A stretch of 64,000 nt of DNA from Parapedobacter tibetensis. Its GTDB lineage: Bacteria > Bacteroidota > Bacteroidia > Sphingobacteriales > Sphingobacteriaceae. The translations under genes were made by a program, and so were the position numbers. Of the stretch, positions 27,421 to 37,513 are shown piece after piece. Each line of letters begins with the position of its first letter. The first letter of the stretch is position 1. The notes beneath the pieces are model-generated. The model was not told the DNA's origin. It saw only the letters and a program-made list of their open reading frames with translations, and did not search any database. The stretch is taken from assembly GCF_024704835.1 (NCBI RefSeq), contig NZ_JAMXBE010000001.1, positions 496,001 to 560,000 of the forward strand, given 5' to 3'.

Positions 27421-30400
27421 ATGGCTATAGATGTACAATGTGCAACGCACAACAACAAGGGAGTTAAATGGATCGTGTTTTTGCTCCTGACGGGGTGGGT
27501 TTTAACCGTTAACACATTCCTCGCTTACGGTGCTCCGCCTTTATCAAACAGCCCTTCGCGAGATGCTTACGACGAATCTACTCAAACAACCCTATCAGGT
27601 ATCGTACGGGATGAAGATGGAAATCCGATACCTGGGGTGACCGTAAGCAGCAAACAATCTGGAAAGAGCACCGCAACGGACAATGAAGGCCGTTATCAGC
27701 TATCGCTTGCGGCTGATGACGAAACATTAATCTTCAGCTTCGTCGGTTACGTTACACAAGAAGCGGACATCAGCACACAAGTAACGCTAAATCAAACCAC
27801 GCTAGATATCGTTTTGGTCGCTGACCCCATGGCTTTGGAAGAAGTGGTGGTGGTAGGGTATGGAACCCAAAAAAGGGCCACATTGACCGGGTCCATCTCG
27901 GAAGTAAAAGGAGCGGAAATTGTGAAAAGCCCTCAACCCAACCTATCCAATTCCTTGGCAGGCCGTTTCTCCGGAGTTGTCATCAGCAACCGTAGCGGTG
28001 AACCTGGTTATGACGGGTCAAACATCACCATACGGGGATTGGCCACCACAGGCAGCAATAGTGTCTTGGTAGTGGTCGATGGCATACCCGGACAAGTTGG
28101 TGGACTTGAACGGTTGGATCCCAACGACATCGAAAGCGTATCCGTTCTAAAAGACGCTTCAGCTGCCATCTATGGCAATAGAGCGGCCAATGGTGTCATC
28201 TTGGTGACCACCAAAAGGGGAAAGAGCGGGAAGCCCACAATCAATTACAGCTTTAACCAGGGATTCAGTTCTCCCACCCGCTTGCCTCAGATGGCCGATG
28301 CACCTACCTATGCCCAGATGATGAACGAAATAAACTACGACGCCAATCCAGCCGGCGGCATGAATCAAGCCTATTCTGAAGAAGAAATACAGAAATTCAG
28401 GGATGGGTCGGATCCAATTCTTTACCCGAACCAAGACTGGATTGCGGCCACCTTGAAAAATACAGCGCCGCAAAATCAGCATAACCTGTCTGTAAACGGT
28501 GGCAATAACGACATCAAGTACTTCCTCTCGCTAGGGACGGTACGGCAAGACGCGATATATAAAAACGGAGCGACAAAGTATAAGCAATACAACGTGAGGT
28601 CAAATATTGATGCTAATATCAACGAACGCCTCACAGTAAGCCTTTCGCTATCGGGCAGGCAGGAAAACCGCACCTTCCCCCAAGTAGGTGCCGGAGACAT
28701 CTTTCGGTCCATCTACCGGGCCAAACCCATCATCGCAGCGTACTATCCCAATGGCCTACCCACCACGGGAATCGAGAACAACAACCCAGCTGTGCAAGTG
28801 ACCGATATCGGTGGAACAGCCGAATCACCCACGCAGGTGTTTAACGGTATTTTGAGGGGTAGTTATCAAATGCCCGGCGTAACGGGGTTGTCGGTAGACG
28901 GCTTTTTCTCGGCAGATAAGTCCAATACATTTAACAAGAGCTTCAGCAAGCCCTACCTGTTATATAGCTATAACGATGGTGAGTACAACAGTGTCATCGT
29001 GGGCGGCAACAACAACGCCGCCACGCTAATAGAATCCCAAAGACAGGAATCCCTCATCACCTCCAATATCAAACTAAACTACGCAAGAGCATTTGGGCAG
29101 CACCATGTAGACGCCTTCGTGGGCTACGAACAGAGCAGTAATCATTTGGAATATTTTGACGCCCAGCGCTTCAACTATCTTTCAACCCTGTTGCCCGAAC
29201 TGTCACAGGGCGGTTCCGCGGCCACGGACTACCTGAATTCGGGCTATAGCTCCAGGTATAACCGGAGGAGCGTGATTAGCCGACTCGCTTATAATTTCGA
29301 TGAACGTTACCTGTTCGAAGGCCAGCTGCGTGCAGATGGCTCGTCCATCTTTCCAGAAGGCAAGCAGTGGGGCTACTTCCCATCGGCATCCGTGGGATGG
29401 CGCATTTCCAAGGAAGCGTGGTTTAGTGGGGTTTCCTTCGTGGACGACCTGAAGCTACGTGCATCATATGGAACACTCGGCAATGACAATGTAAATGCGT
29501 TCCAATATTTTGACAATTATGTGCTGGTGGGAAATGGCCTCGTGGCCATCAACGATGGAACGCCTGTCATCCAGCCCAATATTCGCTTGGCAAAACTCGC
29601 CAATGAAAATATTACCTGGGAGGTCGCCAAAAAACTGGATATTGGCATCAATACTGTCCTGTTTAAGCATTTTTCGTTGGAAGCCATTTACTTCAACCAA
29701 AAGCGGACAGACATCCTCGCTACCAGGAACGCATCATTGCCCGGCTCATCGGGCATTGTGAATCCCTTTGGGTCCGACCCGCTGGTGCCCTCCGAAAATA
29801 TCGGGAAAGTCAATAGCAGCGGTTTGGAAGGAACAATCGGCTATCAACGGCCGGGAGAATTTAGCTGGGGCATTTCGGCCAACCTCACCTACGCCAAAAG
29901 TAAGATCGTCTTCATCGATGAAGCCAGCGGCACATTGGAACATCAGCGGCAAACGGGCCGTCCCTTGAACACCTATCTGCTCTATCGCAGTACGGGCATA
30001 TTCCGCACACAGGAAGATCTTGACGCTCATCCACATGTCACTGGAGCCAAGTTAGGTGATTTAATCTATGAAGATTATGACAACAACGGCGTCATCAATG
30101 CCGATGACCAAATGCGTACCAAATACGGCAACATCCCGGAGATTGCCTACGGCTTTTCGCTGAATGCGAGCTACAGGAATTTTGATGTAGCTGTACTGTT
30201 TGCCGGCCAAGGCCGAGTGTCGCAATATGTACTACCCGAATCGGGCAGCGTAGGCAACTTCTACAGCAGTTGGGCAGACAATCGATACAGCGTAAACAAT
30301 CTCAATGGTACCTTCCCACGGGTGACCGAGCGTGCATCGAATGCCATCAGCGGTGGTCTGTATAACAATACCTTCTGGCTCAACGATGCTTCCTTCCTGC

Positions 30401-30639
30401 GCCTGAAGAATGTGGAAGTGGGCTATAACATCCATGCACCGTTCCTCGATAGGGCAAAAATCACAGGCCTGCGGCTTTACGCCAACGGGTTCAACCTGTT
30501 TACCATTACTAAAGTAAAAGACTATGATCCCGAGGGATCCAATGGTAGTGGGCAATCTTATCCTGATGGAGCCTATGGCAGCGGACAGTTTTATCCGCAG
30601 CAACGGATCGTAAACGTAGGTGTAAATGTCAAATTTTAA
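27421..30639 (+). CDS. SusC/RagA-family TonB-dependent receptor
   Basis: An outer membrane receptor of 1,072 residues. After a signal peptide comes a CarboxypepD_reg-like domain (LSGIVRDEDGNPIPGVTVSS, about residues 58-140). The TonB box region follows (EEVVVVGYGTQKRATLTGS), then a plug domain with SVLKDASAAIYGNRAANGVI, and a 22-strand barrel. There is no STN domain, which fits control by a two-component regulator rather than by FecR. It should take up an oligosaccharide together with the SusD-like lipoprotein 11 bases downstream. The locus has the single enzyme GH2, so the substrate is probably a short beta-galactoside or glucuronide-type glycan, which is a guess. Confidence 0.93.
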   Translation: MAIDVQCATHNNKGVKWIVFLLLTGWVLTVNTFLAYGAPPLSNSPSRDAYDESTQTTLSGIVRDEDGNPIPGVTVSSKQSGKSTATDNEGRYQLSLAADDETLIFSFVGYVTQEADISTQVTLNQTTLDIVLVADPMALEEVVVVGYGTQKRATLTGSISEVKGAEIVKSPQPNLSNSLAGRFSGVVISNRSGEPGYDGSNITIRGLATTGSNSVLVVVDGIPGQVGGLERLDPNDIESVSVLKDASAAIYGNRAANGVILVTTKRGKSGKPTINYSFNQGFSSPTRLPQMADAPTYAQMMNEINYDANPAGGMNQAYSEEEIQKFRDGSDPILYPNQDWIAATLKNTAPQNQHNLSVNGGNNDIKYFLSLGTVRQDAIYKNGATKYKQYNVRSNIDANINERLTVSLSLSGRQENRTFPQVGAGDIFRSIYRAKPIIAAYYPNGLPTTGIENNNPAVQVTDIGGTAESPTQVFNGILRGSYQMPGVTGLSVDGFFSADKSNTFNKSFSKPYLLYSYNDGEYNSVIVGGNNNAATLIESQRQESLITSNIKLNYARAFGQHHVDAFVGYEQSSNHLEYFDAQRFNYLSTLLPELSQGGSAATDYLNSGYSSRYNRRSVISRLAYNFDERYLFEGQLRADGSSIFPEGKQWGYFPSASVGWRISKEAWFSGVSFVDDLKLRASYGTLGNDNVNAFQYFDNYVLVGNGLVAINDGTPVIQPNIRLAKLANENITWEVAKKLDIGINTVLFKHFSLEAIYFNQKRTDILATRNASLPGSSGIVNPFGSDPLVPSENIGKVNSSGLEGTIGYQRPGEFSWGISANLTYAKSKIVFIDEASGTLEHQRQTGRPLNTYLLYRSTGIFRTQEDLDAHPHVTGAKLGDLIYEDYDNNGVINADDQMRTKYGNIPEIAYGFSLNASYRNFDVAVLFAGQGRVSQYVLPESGSVGNFYSSWADNRYSVNNLNGTFPRVTERASNAISGGLYNNTFWLNDASFLRLKNVEVGYNIHAPFLDRAKITGLRLYANGFNLFTITKVKDYDPEGSNGSGQSYPDGAYGSGQFYPQQRIVNVGVNVKF

Positions 30640-30650
30640 TTAAGCAAAAA

Positions 30651-32372
30651 ATGAAAACATTGAATAGCAATATTTGTCAACTACTCGCGGGCGCCACCAT
30701 TATCCTATCGCTGGCCGCCTGTAATGAGGATTTCCTGAATGTGGATCCCACGGACAGGATCGCTACCAGCGGAATAGAAGCCGATACCGCACTACTGGAA
30801 GCCTATATCACCAACAGATATATTGGGGCACGTTTGCAGGACAAAGAGGGAGACGGCACGGATCCCGGCTTCGGCAGGGGATTTGAATATGCCATGTGGA
30901 GCTCGCTGACGGATGAATCAATCTATAACAATGACGACGCTACTTGGTTGATACAGCGCGGCCAACTGGCACCCGAAAACTTAGGAAATGCCGGGGTACT
31001 CTGGGCACGCAGTTACCGCAGCATCCGGGAGTGCAACTATGCCTTGCGCGCACTGACAAACATCGAGATGAGTGCAAGCAAGAAGGCTGCGCTGGAAGGC
31101 GAGCTGAAATTTATCCGGGCATTCCGCTACCATGATCTTATCAGGAATTACGGGCGTGTGGTCCTATTGGGTGACACGGTTTTCGGACTCACTGATGATC
31201 TACAGGATCCCATCCTGTTCAAGCGTGCCAGCATCAAGGAAGGGATAGATTATGCCCTTGCGCAGCTGGTGGAAGCGGCAGAGAAATTGCCCTTGGACAA
31301 TAGTTCATCATGGCTATTGGGAAGAGCCACAAAAGGCGCAGCCTTGGCACTGAAAGCACGGTTGGCACTCTATGCCGCAAGTCCACTCTACAGCGCAGGC
31401 TCCTGGGAAGATGCGGTATCAGCGACCCAAGAAGTGATTTCTCTCAATAAATATGGCATCTATAATGGTGGATACAACAACCTCTTCTTGATCGATGAAA
31501 CCAATGAAACTATCTTTGCACGGCATTATACGAAGAACGCCAACCATGTGCACTTGGAAATCGCCAACGGTGCCAACGGATATGGCGGATGGGCAGGCAA
31601 CACGCCGCTGCAGAACCTCGTAGATGCCTACCAGATGGCCAACGGCATACAGCCGTTCAACGACGACGGTTCAATCAACGTGGCTTCGGGGTACGACGCC
31701 GACAATCCATACCAAAACCGCGATCCGCGGTTCACGGCAACCATCTTATACAATGGTGCCGAATACCGTGGCCGCGCAGTGGAAACCTTTACCCCCGGTG
31801 GCCGGGACAGCCGCGATGGTCCCGACAACTGGAACACCACCAAAACGGGCTACTACCTCAAAAAGTTCATGAACGATAACTATCCATTACAAAATCCCTG
31901 GGGCAATGCCGGTTTTCAGCCTTGGATTTATTTCAGATATGCTGAAGCGTTGCTTAATTTTGCTGAAGCTACCAATGAAGCGTATGGCCCTGATGTAATA
32001 CCGGCCGGCAGCAACCTATCCGCAAGGCAAGCTGTCAATCTCGTCCGTGCGCGTGCAGGCGTCAATATGCCAGAACTGGCCAGCGGCATGTCCCAACAGG
32101 CGATGCGGCAGGCCATCCGGAATGAGAGGAGGGTTGAGTTGGCTTTTGAAGAACATCGCTTTTATGATGTTCGGCGATGGATGATTGCCAGCACAACTGA
32201 AAACATCCCTGCGTACGGAATGGAAATTACCAAAACAACGTCAGGTTATACGTACACCAGAAAAACAGCATTGGACGGCAGGAACTTTGCCGAGAAGCAT
32301 TACTGGCTACCCATACCACGGGCAGAAATATTAGCTTCAGGCGGACAATTGGAGCAGAATCTAGGTTATTAA
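30651..32372 (+). CDS. SusD/RagB-family nutrient-binding lipoprotein
   Basis: A 573-residue surface lipoprotein with a signal ending LSLAAC (cysteine at about residue 24), followed by NEDFLNVDPTDRI. The TPR-rich SusD fold can be followed in stretches such as LEGELKFIRAFRYHDLIRNYG and KAALALKARLALYAASPLYS, and at the end in RNERRVELAFEEHRFYDVRRW. It forms the lid on the SusC barrel encoded just upstream and binds the glycan at the cell surface. Gap to susC is 11 bases, so one transcript is expected. The glycan cannot be named from this sequence. Confidence 0.93.
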   Translation: MKTLNSNICQLLAGATIILSLAACNEDFLNVDPTDRIATSGIEADTALLEAYITNRYIGARLQDKEGDGTDPGFGRGFEYAMWSSLTDESIYNNDDATWLIQRGQLAPENLGNAGVLWARSYRSIRECNYALRALTNIEMSASKKAALEGELKFIRAFRYHDLIRNYGRVVLLGDTVFGLTDDLQDPILFKRASIKEGIDYALAQLVEAAEKLPLDNSSSWLLGRATKGAALALKARLALYAASPLYSAGSWEDAVSATQEVISLNKYGIYNGGYNNLFLIDETNETIFARHYTKNANHVHLEIANGANGYGGWAGNTPLQNLVDAYQMANGIQPFNDDGSINVASGYDADNPYQNRDPRFTATILYNGAEYRGRAVETFTPGGRDSRDGPDNWNTTKTGYYLKKFMNDNYPLQNPWGNAGFQPWIYFRYAEALLNFAEATNEAYGPDVIPAGSNLSARQAVNLVRARAGVNMPELASGMSQQAMRQAIRNERRVELAFEEHRFYDVRRWMIASTTENIPAYGMEITKTTSGYTYTRKTALDGRNFAEKHYWLPIPRAEILASGGQLEQNLGY

Positions 32373-32435
32373 GAAACTCGCTACGCTGCTTAATATATAC
32401 AGGAATACACATAAAGCGCTAACTTTAACACCGAC

Positions 32436-34889
32436 ATGCAAACAATAGCCGTAACTACACGCTCCGCCCGATTGTACATCATGATAGCAGCAATCGCGCT
32501 AACACTATTCCCCACGTTGCTCGCTGCCCAGATGGACGGCCAGTCTGTTTTGTTGAACAACGACTGGAAATTCCATCAGGGGGATATTGATAGTGGAGCC
32601 GTCGTCCAATTGGATGACAGCCGTTGGCGGACGGTAAACCTCCCCCACGACTGGAGCGTGGAAAACCCGCTAAGCCCTTCACTCGCCAGTGCCACTGGAT
32701 ACCTGCCGGGGGGCTTGGGCTGGTACCGTAAGCAAATCCATATTCCCGCCGAAAGGCGCGGGCAGCGACTCTACATTTATTTCGAGGGCGTATACAACAA
32801 CAGCGAAGTATTTGTCAATGGGCACTCCATCGGGAAACGCCCCAACGGCTATGTGTCCTTCCAATACGACCTCAGCGACGATGTTGAATTTGGGGCAGAA
32901 AACGTCATCGCGGTAAAAGTGGACCACAGTCGCTATGCGGATTCACGTTGGTACACGGGTTCTGGCATTTATCGAAATGTATACCTCACCTACACTAATC
33001 CGATACATATCGACCTATGGGGGGTAAGCTATGTCGCAAAAGAAGTGAAACCAAACCAAGCCAACCTTGCCATCGCTACCAAAGTCAAAAACGTTACCGA
33101 GGTGAAAACTGAGGTAACCGTAGCGCATGAATTGTTCTTGAAGGGAAGCGAAACATCCTTGGCAAAGGTGGAGAAGAAACAAACAGTTGCCGAAAGCAGC
33201 ATTATCGATGTCACGCAGGAGATGCGTGTACTTACGCCTAAGCTGTGGTCCGTGGATGACCCCAACCTATATACGCTTCGGACGACCGTAATTCAACGGG
33301 GCAAAGTCATCGACGAAACATCGACAACCGTGGGCATCCGCACATTGACGTTTGATGCCAACAAAGGATTTGCGCTCAATGGCGAGTGGATGAAGCTGAA
33401 GGGCGTATGCATCCATCACGACGCCGGGGTGTTAGGCGCTGCCGTGCCTCGACAGGTATGGGAACGGCGCCTCAAAACGCTCAAGACGATGGGCTGCAAC
33501 GCCATCCGGATGAGCCACAACCCGCAGGCATCCGATGTATACGACCTCTGTGACGAATTGGGACTGCTGGTGATGGACGAAGCATTTGACGAATGGCGGC
33601 ATCCGAAGCGAAAATGGCTTGAAGGTTGGAATGTGGGCACACCCGGCTTCGATGGCTACGCACCGCATTTTGAAGAATGGGGGGAAGCCGACCTGCGCGA
33701 TATGGTACTGCGCGATAGAAACCATCCTTCCATCATCCTGTGGAGCATCGGCAACGAAGTGGATTATCCAAACGACCCGTATTCACATCCGGTACTCGAT
33801 GGGGCTACCATAGGGCAGAAAGTATATGGCGGATACCAACCGGAACGGCCCGATGCCATGGAACTTGGCGAAATCGCTAGGCGATTGGTGGCCGTGGTAA
33901 AGGCCCACGACACGTCACGGCCGGTTACCGCGGCCTTGGCAGGTGTGGTGATGTCAAATTTTACAGGCTACCCCGAAGCGTTGGATGTAGCGGGCTATAA
34001 CTACACCGAAAATCGCTATGAAGAGGACCACCTAGCCTATCCCGAACGCATCATCTATGGCAGTGAAAACAGGCACGACCTAAATGCATGGAAGGCTGTT
34101 CGCGACAACGACTATATTTTCGGTCAGTTTTTGTGGACTGGTATTGATTATCTTGGTGAGTCCGGACCGTGGCCTTCACGGGGTTTCCATTCCGGACTGC
34201 TCGACTTCGGGGGCTTCATTAAACCAAGGGGATATTACCGACAATCACTCTGGACAGACCAACCGATGGTGTACATTGGCACTCATCCGCTTCGCCGCCG
34301 TGGGTCACAGCGTACCTCCATTGATGCCTGGCCGATATGGAACTACAATTCGGGCGATACCATACGGGTAGTGAGCTACACCAACTGCTCCGATGTACAG
34401 TTGTTTTTGGACGGCCAAAGATTGGATATCAAAGCCAATCGCGATGATGAAAACGGTGTCTTCTATTGGGACCTTCCCTACCAACCCGGAACACTTGAAG
34501 GGGTAGCCTTCCGTAACGGGCGTGAGGTAGCCCGCCATGCTATCCAGACCTCTCGGCGTCCATTCAAGCTTAACGCGTATGCCGACCGCTCTGTCTTGAG
34601 CCCCGGTAGGGACATTGCGCATATGATCATCGAGGTTATCGATGAAAACGGGGTACCCGTGATGATCGCTGACGACCTCATCACTTGCGAAATCGAAGGA
34701 CCGGCTAAACTATTGGGGCTGGAAAGCAGCAACAATACGGACATGAGCGATTATACGGACCATGTACACCGGGCCTACCATGGACGGCTATTGGCGTATA
34801 TCGAGACAACGGGTCGGACCGGCAAGGTCAAGGTGAAATACTCCAGCCCATGGCTGAAACCAATAGAAGTGGAGTTGGAAGTGCGGTAA
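32436..34889 (+). CDS. Glycoside hydrolase family 2 (beta-galactosidase-like)
   Basis: An exported enzyme of 817 residues; the signal peptide ends near LLAAQ. Domain order: sugar-binding jelly roll (NNDWKFHQGD to about residue 190), Ig-like domain, TIM barrel (about 300-600), DUF4982-like and a C-terminal GH2 domain. The acid/base residue is E441 in SIGNEVD and the nucleophile E544 in IIYGSEN; FLWTGIDYLGE follows. These are the marks of a retaining exo-glycosidase. Beta-galactosidase is the default activity, but beta-glucuronidase or beta-mannosidase cannot be excluded. It is the only carbohydrate-active enzyme of this locus and lies 63 bases after susD. Confidence 0.88.
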   Translation: MQTIAVTTRSARLYIMIAAIALTLFPTLLAAQMDGQSVLLNNDWKFHQGDIDSGAVVQLDDSRWRTVNLPHDWSVENPLSPSLASATGYLPGGLGWYRKQIHIPAERRGQRLYIYFEGVYNNSEVFVNGHSIGKRPNGYVSFQYDLSDDVEFGAENVIAVKVDHSRYADSRWYTGSGIYRNVYLTYTNPIHIDLWGVSYVAKEVKPNQANLAIATKVKNVTEVKTEVTVAHELFLKGSETSLAKVEKKQTVAESSIIDVTQEMRVLTPKLWSVDDPNLYTLRTTVIQRGKVIDETSTTVGIRTLTFDANKGFALNGEWMKLKGVCIHHDAGVLGAAVPRQVWERRLKTLKTMGCNAIRMSHNPQASDVYDLCDELGLLVMDEAFDEWRHPKRKWLEGWNVGTPGFDGYAPHFEEWGEADLRDMVLRDRNHPSIILWSIGNEVDYPNDPYSHPVLDGATIGQKVYGGYQPERPDAMELGEIARRLVAVVKAHDTSRPVTAALAGVVMSNFTGYPEALDVAGYNYTENRYEEDHLAYPERIIYGSENRHDLNAWKAVRDNDYIFGQFLWTGIDYLGESGPWPSRGFHSGLLDFGGFIKPRGYYRQSLWTDQPMVYIGTHPLRRRGSQRTSIDAWPIWNYNSGDTIRVVSYTNCSDVQLFLDGQRLDIKANRDDENGVFYWDLPYQPGTLEGVAFRNGREVARHAIQTSRRPFKLNAYADRSVLSPGRDIAHMIIEVIDENGVPVMIADDLITCEIEGPAKLLGLESSNNTDMSDYTDHVHRAYHGRLLAYIETTGRTGKVKVKYSSPWLKPIEVELEVR

Positions 34890-34905
34890 AACGCTACCGT
34901 CGCGT

Positions 34906-35376
34906 TTATTGGGGTTGACTCGAATACGTCACAATATCAACACCTACACCATTGGGATCCTCAATAGCGAAATGTCGATCTCCCCAAGGTTCATCTCGGA
35001 TATCGATTTTGATGTCCACACCTTTCGTTTTGAGTTCCTCATAAAGCGCATCCACATCGTCTACCTCAATGGTGAGATACATGCCCTGCCCTTGGAAAGC
35101 GGGATGGAAGAGGGGTTGTTGTGTGGGATGGTTGGGGAGCAAAAAGCTGATTTCCGCAGTGCGGTCAGGAGTGTGGAGCAAGAGGTAAAATTCGTTCTCG
35201 AATGTTACCCCAAAACCCAATGTCTCGGTGTAGAAAGCCTTGCTCTCGGCTAGCTTTTCGGTGATGATTCCAGCGTTTAATTTCATTTCGTTTTGTGTTT
35301 TACGGGCATCCATGGTTTGTGCACTCGCGGATACAAAGCAGCAAAGAACGGAAACCCAAGTGAATAAATATTGCAT
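34906..35376 (-). CDS. Exported VOC-family (glyoxalase/dioxygenase-like) protein
   Basis: A 156-residue protein from the ATG at 35376, which gives a signal peptide (MQYLFTWVSVLCCFVSASAQ). A later ATG would give a cytosolic form starting MKLNAGIITEKLA. The single VOC domain reads FYTETLGFGVTFENEFYLLL, then GMYLTIEVDDVDALYEELK and FAIEDPNGVGVDIV. VOC proteins bind metal or small toxic compounds as dimers. The ending DPNG...DIV is typical of the glyoxalase/bleomycin-resistance branch. Its role here is unknown. It is downstream of an AraC regulator read in the same direction. Confidence 0.8.
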   Translation of the reverse strand: MQYLFTWVSVLCCFVSASAQTMDARKTQNEMKLNAGIITEKLAESKAFYTETLGFGVTFENEFYLLLHTPDRTAEISFLLPNHPTQQPLFHPAFQGQGMYLTIEVDDVDALYEELKTKGVDIKIDIRDEPWGDRHFAIEDPNGVGVDIVTYSSQPQ

Positions 35377-35445
35377 AACTCCATTGTTTTTGACTATGCA
35401 AAATTGTCCAGAATCCGCTACCATAAATTGTAAAAATCGGACAAG

Positions 35446-36261
35446 TTACCTCCCAAATGCCCGACTTGGCGTAACACCATAGAAGTTCTTGAATTCCTTG
35501 ATAAAATGGGCTTGGTCATAATATCCAACATCGTAAAATAATTTGTTTTCCCGTAAGCTTTGCATGGATGGTTTGGCGCGGAGAATATTTTGGAAACGTA
35601 CCACTTGGGAAAATGTTTTGGCTGTATCGCCAATATAATATTCGAATAGTCTGCGCAGCTGACGTGGACTGATACCGGTATCGATGTCGGTTTCTACGTT
35701 GAGTACACCTGATTTTTGCATGATGCTGGCGATTGCTCCATATAACCGGGGATCGGCATCCAATGAAATCCCGCTCAGGTGCCGGAGGAAATAGGTATCC
35801 AATATCGGTTTGATGGCTGTTATCGATTGGCCAGGCGCAAATGTTTCGGCAATGAATTTAGCCGTTGGTGGAACGACTGCATCGAGGCTTTCGGTACGGT
35901 TGCTCAACTGCGAAGCATCGGTTTTGAAAAGCTGCGGGAACATCGTGGGTAAAAACCGAATACCGATGTAGTGAAATGAGTTGTCCAGCTCAAATTCGGT
36001 ATATTGTTTGCAGAAGCCCATCACAAAGCTTTCCAGTGGCTGAGCGGGCTCGAAGAAAATATCAATACAACCATCGGCAACCACGCGATATGTAAACGGG
36101 TCTTTTATAGGTTGCTTTGTTTTAAGCTCCCAATAGCAATAGATGTAGGGTTGTAATCGAAGATCGGGCAACACCTCCACATAGATCACCGATTCACCCG
36201 ATTGCCGTACGGTGGGTTGTATGGGATTATAACCATTTCTTATGTTGATTGGTGTATTCAA
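35446..36261 (-). CDS. AraC-family regulator with DUF6597 domain
   Basis: A 271-residue transcription factor. The N-terminal DUF6597-type domain has YCYWELKTKQP and VVADGCIDIFFEP. The C-terminal AraC helix-turn-helix (about residues 165-265) has SPRQLRRLFEYYIG, typical of recognition helix 1, and then YDVGYYDQAHFIKEFKNFYG. Its family often regulates nearby stress or detoxification genes. The VOC gene that follows after a 69-base gap is a natural target, which is inference. A -7 box (TAACTTTG) lies at 36302-36309 on the minus strand. Confidence 0.88.
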   Translation of the reverse strand: MNTPINIRNGYNPIQPTVRQSGESVIYVEVLPDLRLQPYIYCYWELKTKQPIKDPFTYRVVADGCIDIFFEPAQPLESFVMGFCKQYTEFELDNSFHYIGIRFLPTMFPQLFKTDASQLSNRTESLDAVVPPTAKFIAETFAPGQSITAIKPILDTYFLRHLSGISLDADPRLYGAIASIMQKSGVLNVETDIDTGISPRQLRRLFEYYIGDTAKTFSQVVRFQNILRAKPSMQSLRENKLFYDVGYYDQAHFIKEFKNFYGVTPSRAFGR

Positions 36262-36301
36262 TGGTTAATTCGGTTATTTGCCATGCGTTCTATCATCATA
36301 C

Positions 36302-36309
36302 CAAAGTTA
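36302..36309 (-). promoter_or_regulatory. -7 box of the AraC-regulator gene
   Basis: On the minus strand the bases are TAACTTTG, a full TAnnTTTG match, 40 bases before the ATG at 36261. A TTTG lies at 36325-36328 on the same strand, but the 15-base spacing is shorter than usual. Confidence 0.45.
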
Positions 36310-36342
36310 TGAAACAGTTTTCGTCAAACCAATGATAACGTT

Positions 36343-36765
36343 TTATAAACAATACATTTGACCTTTCCACCCCATCCAGAATATCGTTAAAAATACGGCA
36401 CTAAGGTAAAGCCATAACATGGAAAACAGCACATGGATGATAGTTTCAAATGCCTTCCCTTTCCAAAGCTTGGCGGAATAACCGAAAAACTGCACCAATA
36501 GCCTGATAGCCCAAAACATCCCTATGCCCAATGCCAACTTGTGGCCCAGCGATGTTTCGATGATTTCCCTGGCAGAAGTGATGCACAACAGTCCGATAAG
36601 GCCAACTATTAACGCGATAAACAATGTATGTATATATAGCATCTGCCGGTTGATGAGGCTTATTCCACTCAAATCGACCTTCCAATCGAAATATTTGGGG
36701 AAGATGAGATGCACTAAACTCAAAGCGATGAGCAAAAAACCGATGATATTAAGGTTCAATTCCAT
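36343..36765 (-). CDS. Small integral membrane protein, function unknown
   Basis: A protein of about 140 residues from the ATG at 36765, with four predicted membrane helices: NIIGFLLIALSLVHLIFP, MLYIHTLFIALIVGLIGLL, LGIGMFWAIRLLVQFFG and HVLFSMLWLYLSAVFLTIF. No enzyme motif is seen. The gene overlaps the end of the membrane methyltransferase gene by 17 bases and is the last gene of a tightly packed four-gene operon with DoxX-like and DUF2071 genes. It may be the partner or target membrane protein of this set. No family is recognised with confidence. Confidence 0.65.
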   Translation of the reverse strand: MELNLNIIGFLLIALSLVHLIFPKYFDWKVDLSGISLINRQMLYIHTLFIALIVGLIGLLCITSAREIIETSLGHKLALGIGMFWAIRLLVQFFGYSAKLWKGKAFETIIHVLFSMLWLYLSAVFLTIFWMGWKGQMYCL

Positions 36766-37513
36766 GTTTTTCCAGTACAAAAGAGGTAATAAATGGTGTA
36801 ATCTTTAGTTCTTTGGAGATACGTAAGCCGGCTTGCTTAAATATCCTTCGCCAAGATACCTTAGGGTAGAAATGGAAAAAACCAATATTGTATGCCAAAA
36901 AATTAGGCACATCACGCAGGTGTTCCGTTACAATAATCTTCCCGTTTCCACTTAGTATCCGTTTCAATTCACTAAAAAAGACGCTTCGTTCCCGATTATC
37001 CCGGATTTCGTGGGCGGAGAAAATAACAAAGACCATATCAGCATAGTCATCAGGTAAACTTACATCCGCAGTGCTGATTTGCTGTGTGCCAGGGTATGGC
37101 GGATAAGCCTTCCTTGCTCGCCTGATAGAAATTTCGGTATGCTTCGATGGATCATAAAAATCAAGAACGGTTAACACTGCATTGGGACACCGGTATTGAA
37201 ACGACGCACTGGTTTCATCAAAACCTGCATGGATATTCACCACGATACCTCTAGTCGCCACCCCCAATTCATCCATCCAATGTAGTTGATAAAAACCCGA
37301 CAAATCATACACATACATAGAAATCAGTAATGAAATGATGGTGCTAGCGATAATTAAAAGGCATAATACATTTCCGAACACCTGATACTGTTCGGGCAGC
37401 TGCATATTCAATAAGAAAAAGAATGCAACGAATACCGCCGCCAAGAGGTAAAAATGCCAATTGAACCGGATAATATTGCTGACCCCTTGCAAAGGTTTTC
37501 TTATTTGCTCCAT
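36749..37513 (-). CDS. Membrane-anchored class I SAM methyltransferase-like protein
   Basis: A protein of 254 residues from the ATG at 37513. A longer frame exists, but its first 46 codons run inside the upstream gene. Two hydrophobic helices (WHFYLLAAVFVAFFFLL and VLCLLIIASTIISLLISMYVY) are followed by a methyltransferase fold. It has VVNIHAGFDETS in the first loop, AVLTVLDFYDP as strand 2, LPDDYADMVFVIFSAHEI as motif II and ILSGNGKIIVTEHLRDVP. The glycine-rich SAM loop is weak, so activity is uncertain. It overlaps the DUF2071 gene by 13 bases. The substrate is unknown. Confidence 0.7.
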   Translation of the reverse strand: MEQIRKPLQGVSNIIRFNWHFYLLAAVFVAFFFLLNMQLPEQYQVFGNVLCLLIIASTIISLLISMYVYDLSGFYQLHWMDELGVATRGIVVNIHAGFDETSASFQYRCPNAVLTVLDFYDPSKHTEISIRRARKAYPPYPGTQQISTADVSLPDDYADMVFVIFSAHEIRDNRERSVFFSELKRILSGNGKIIVTEHLRDVPNFLAYNIGFFHFYPKVSWRRIFKQAGLRISKELKITPFITSFVLEKHGIEP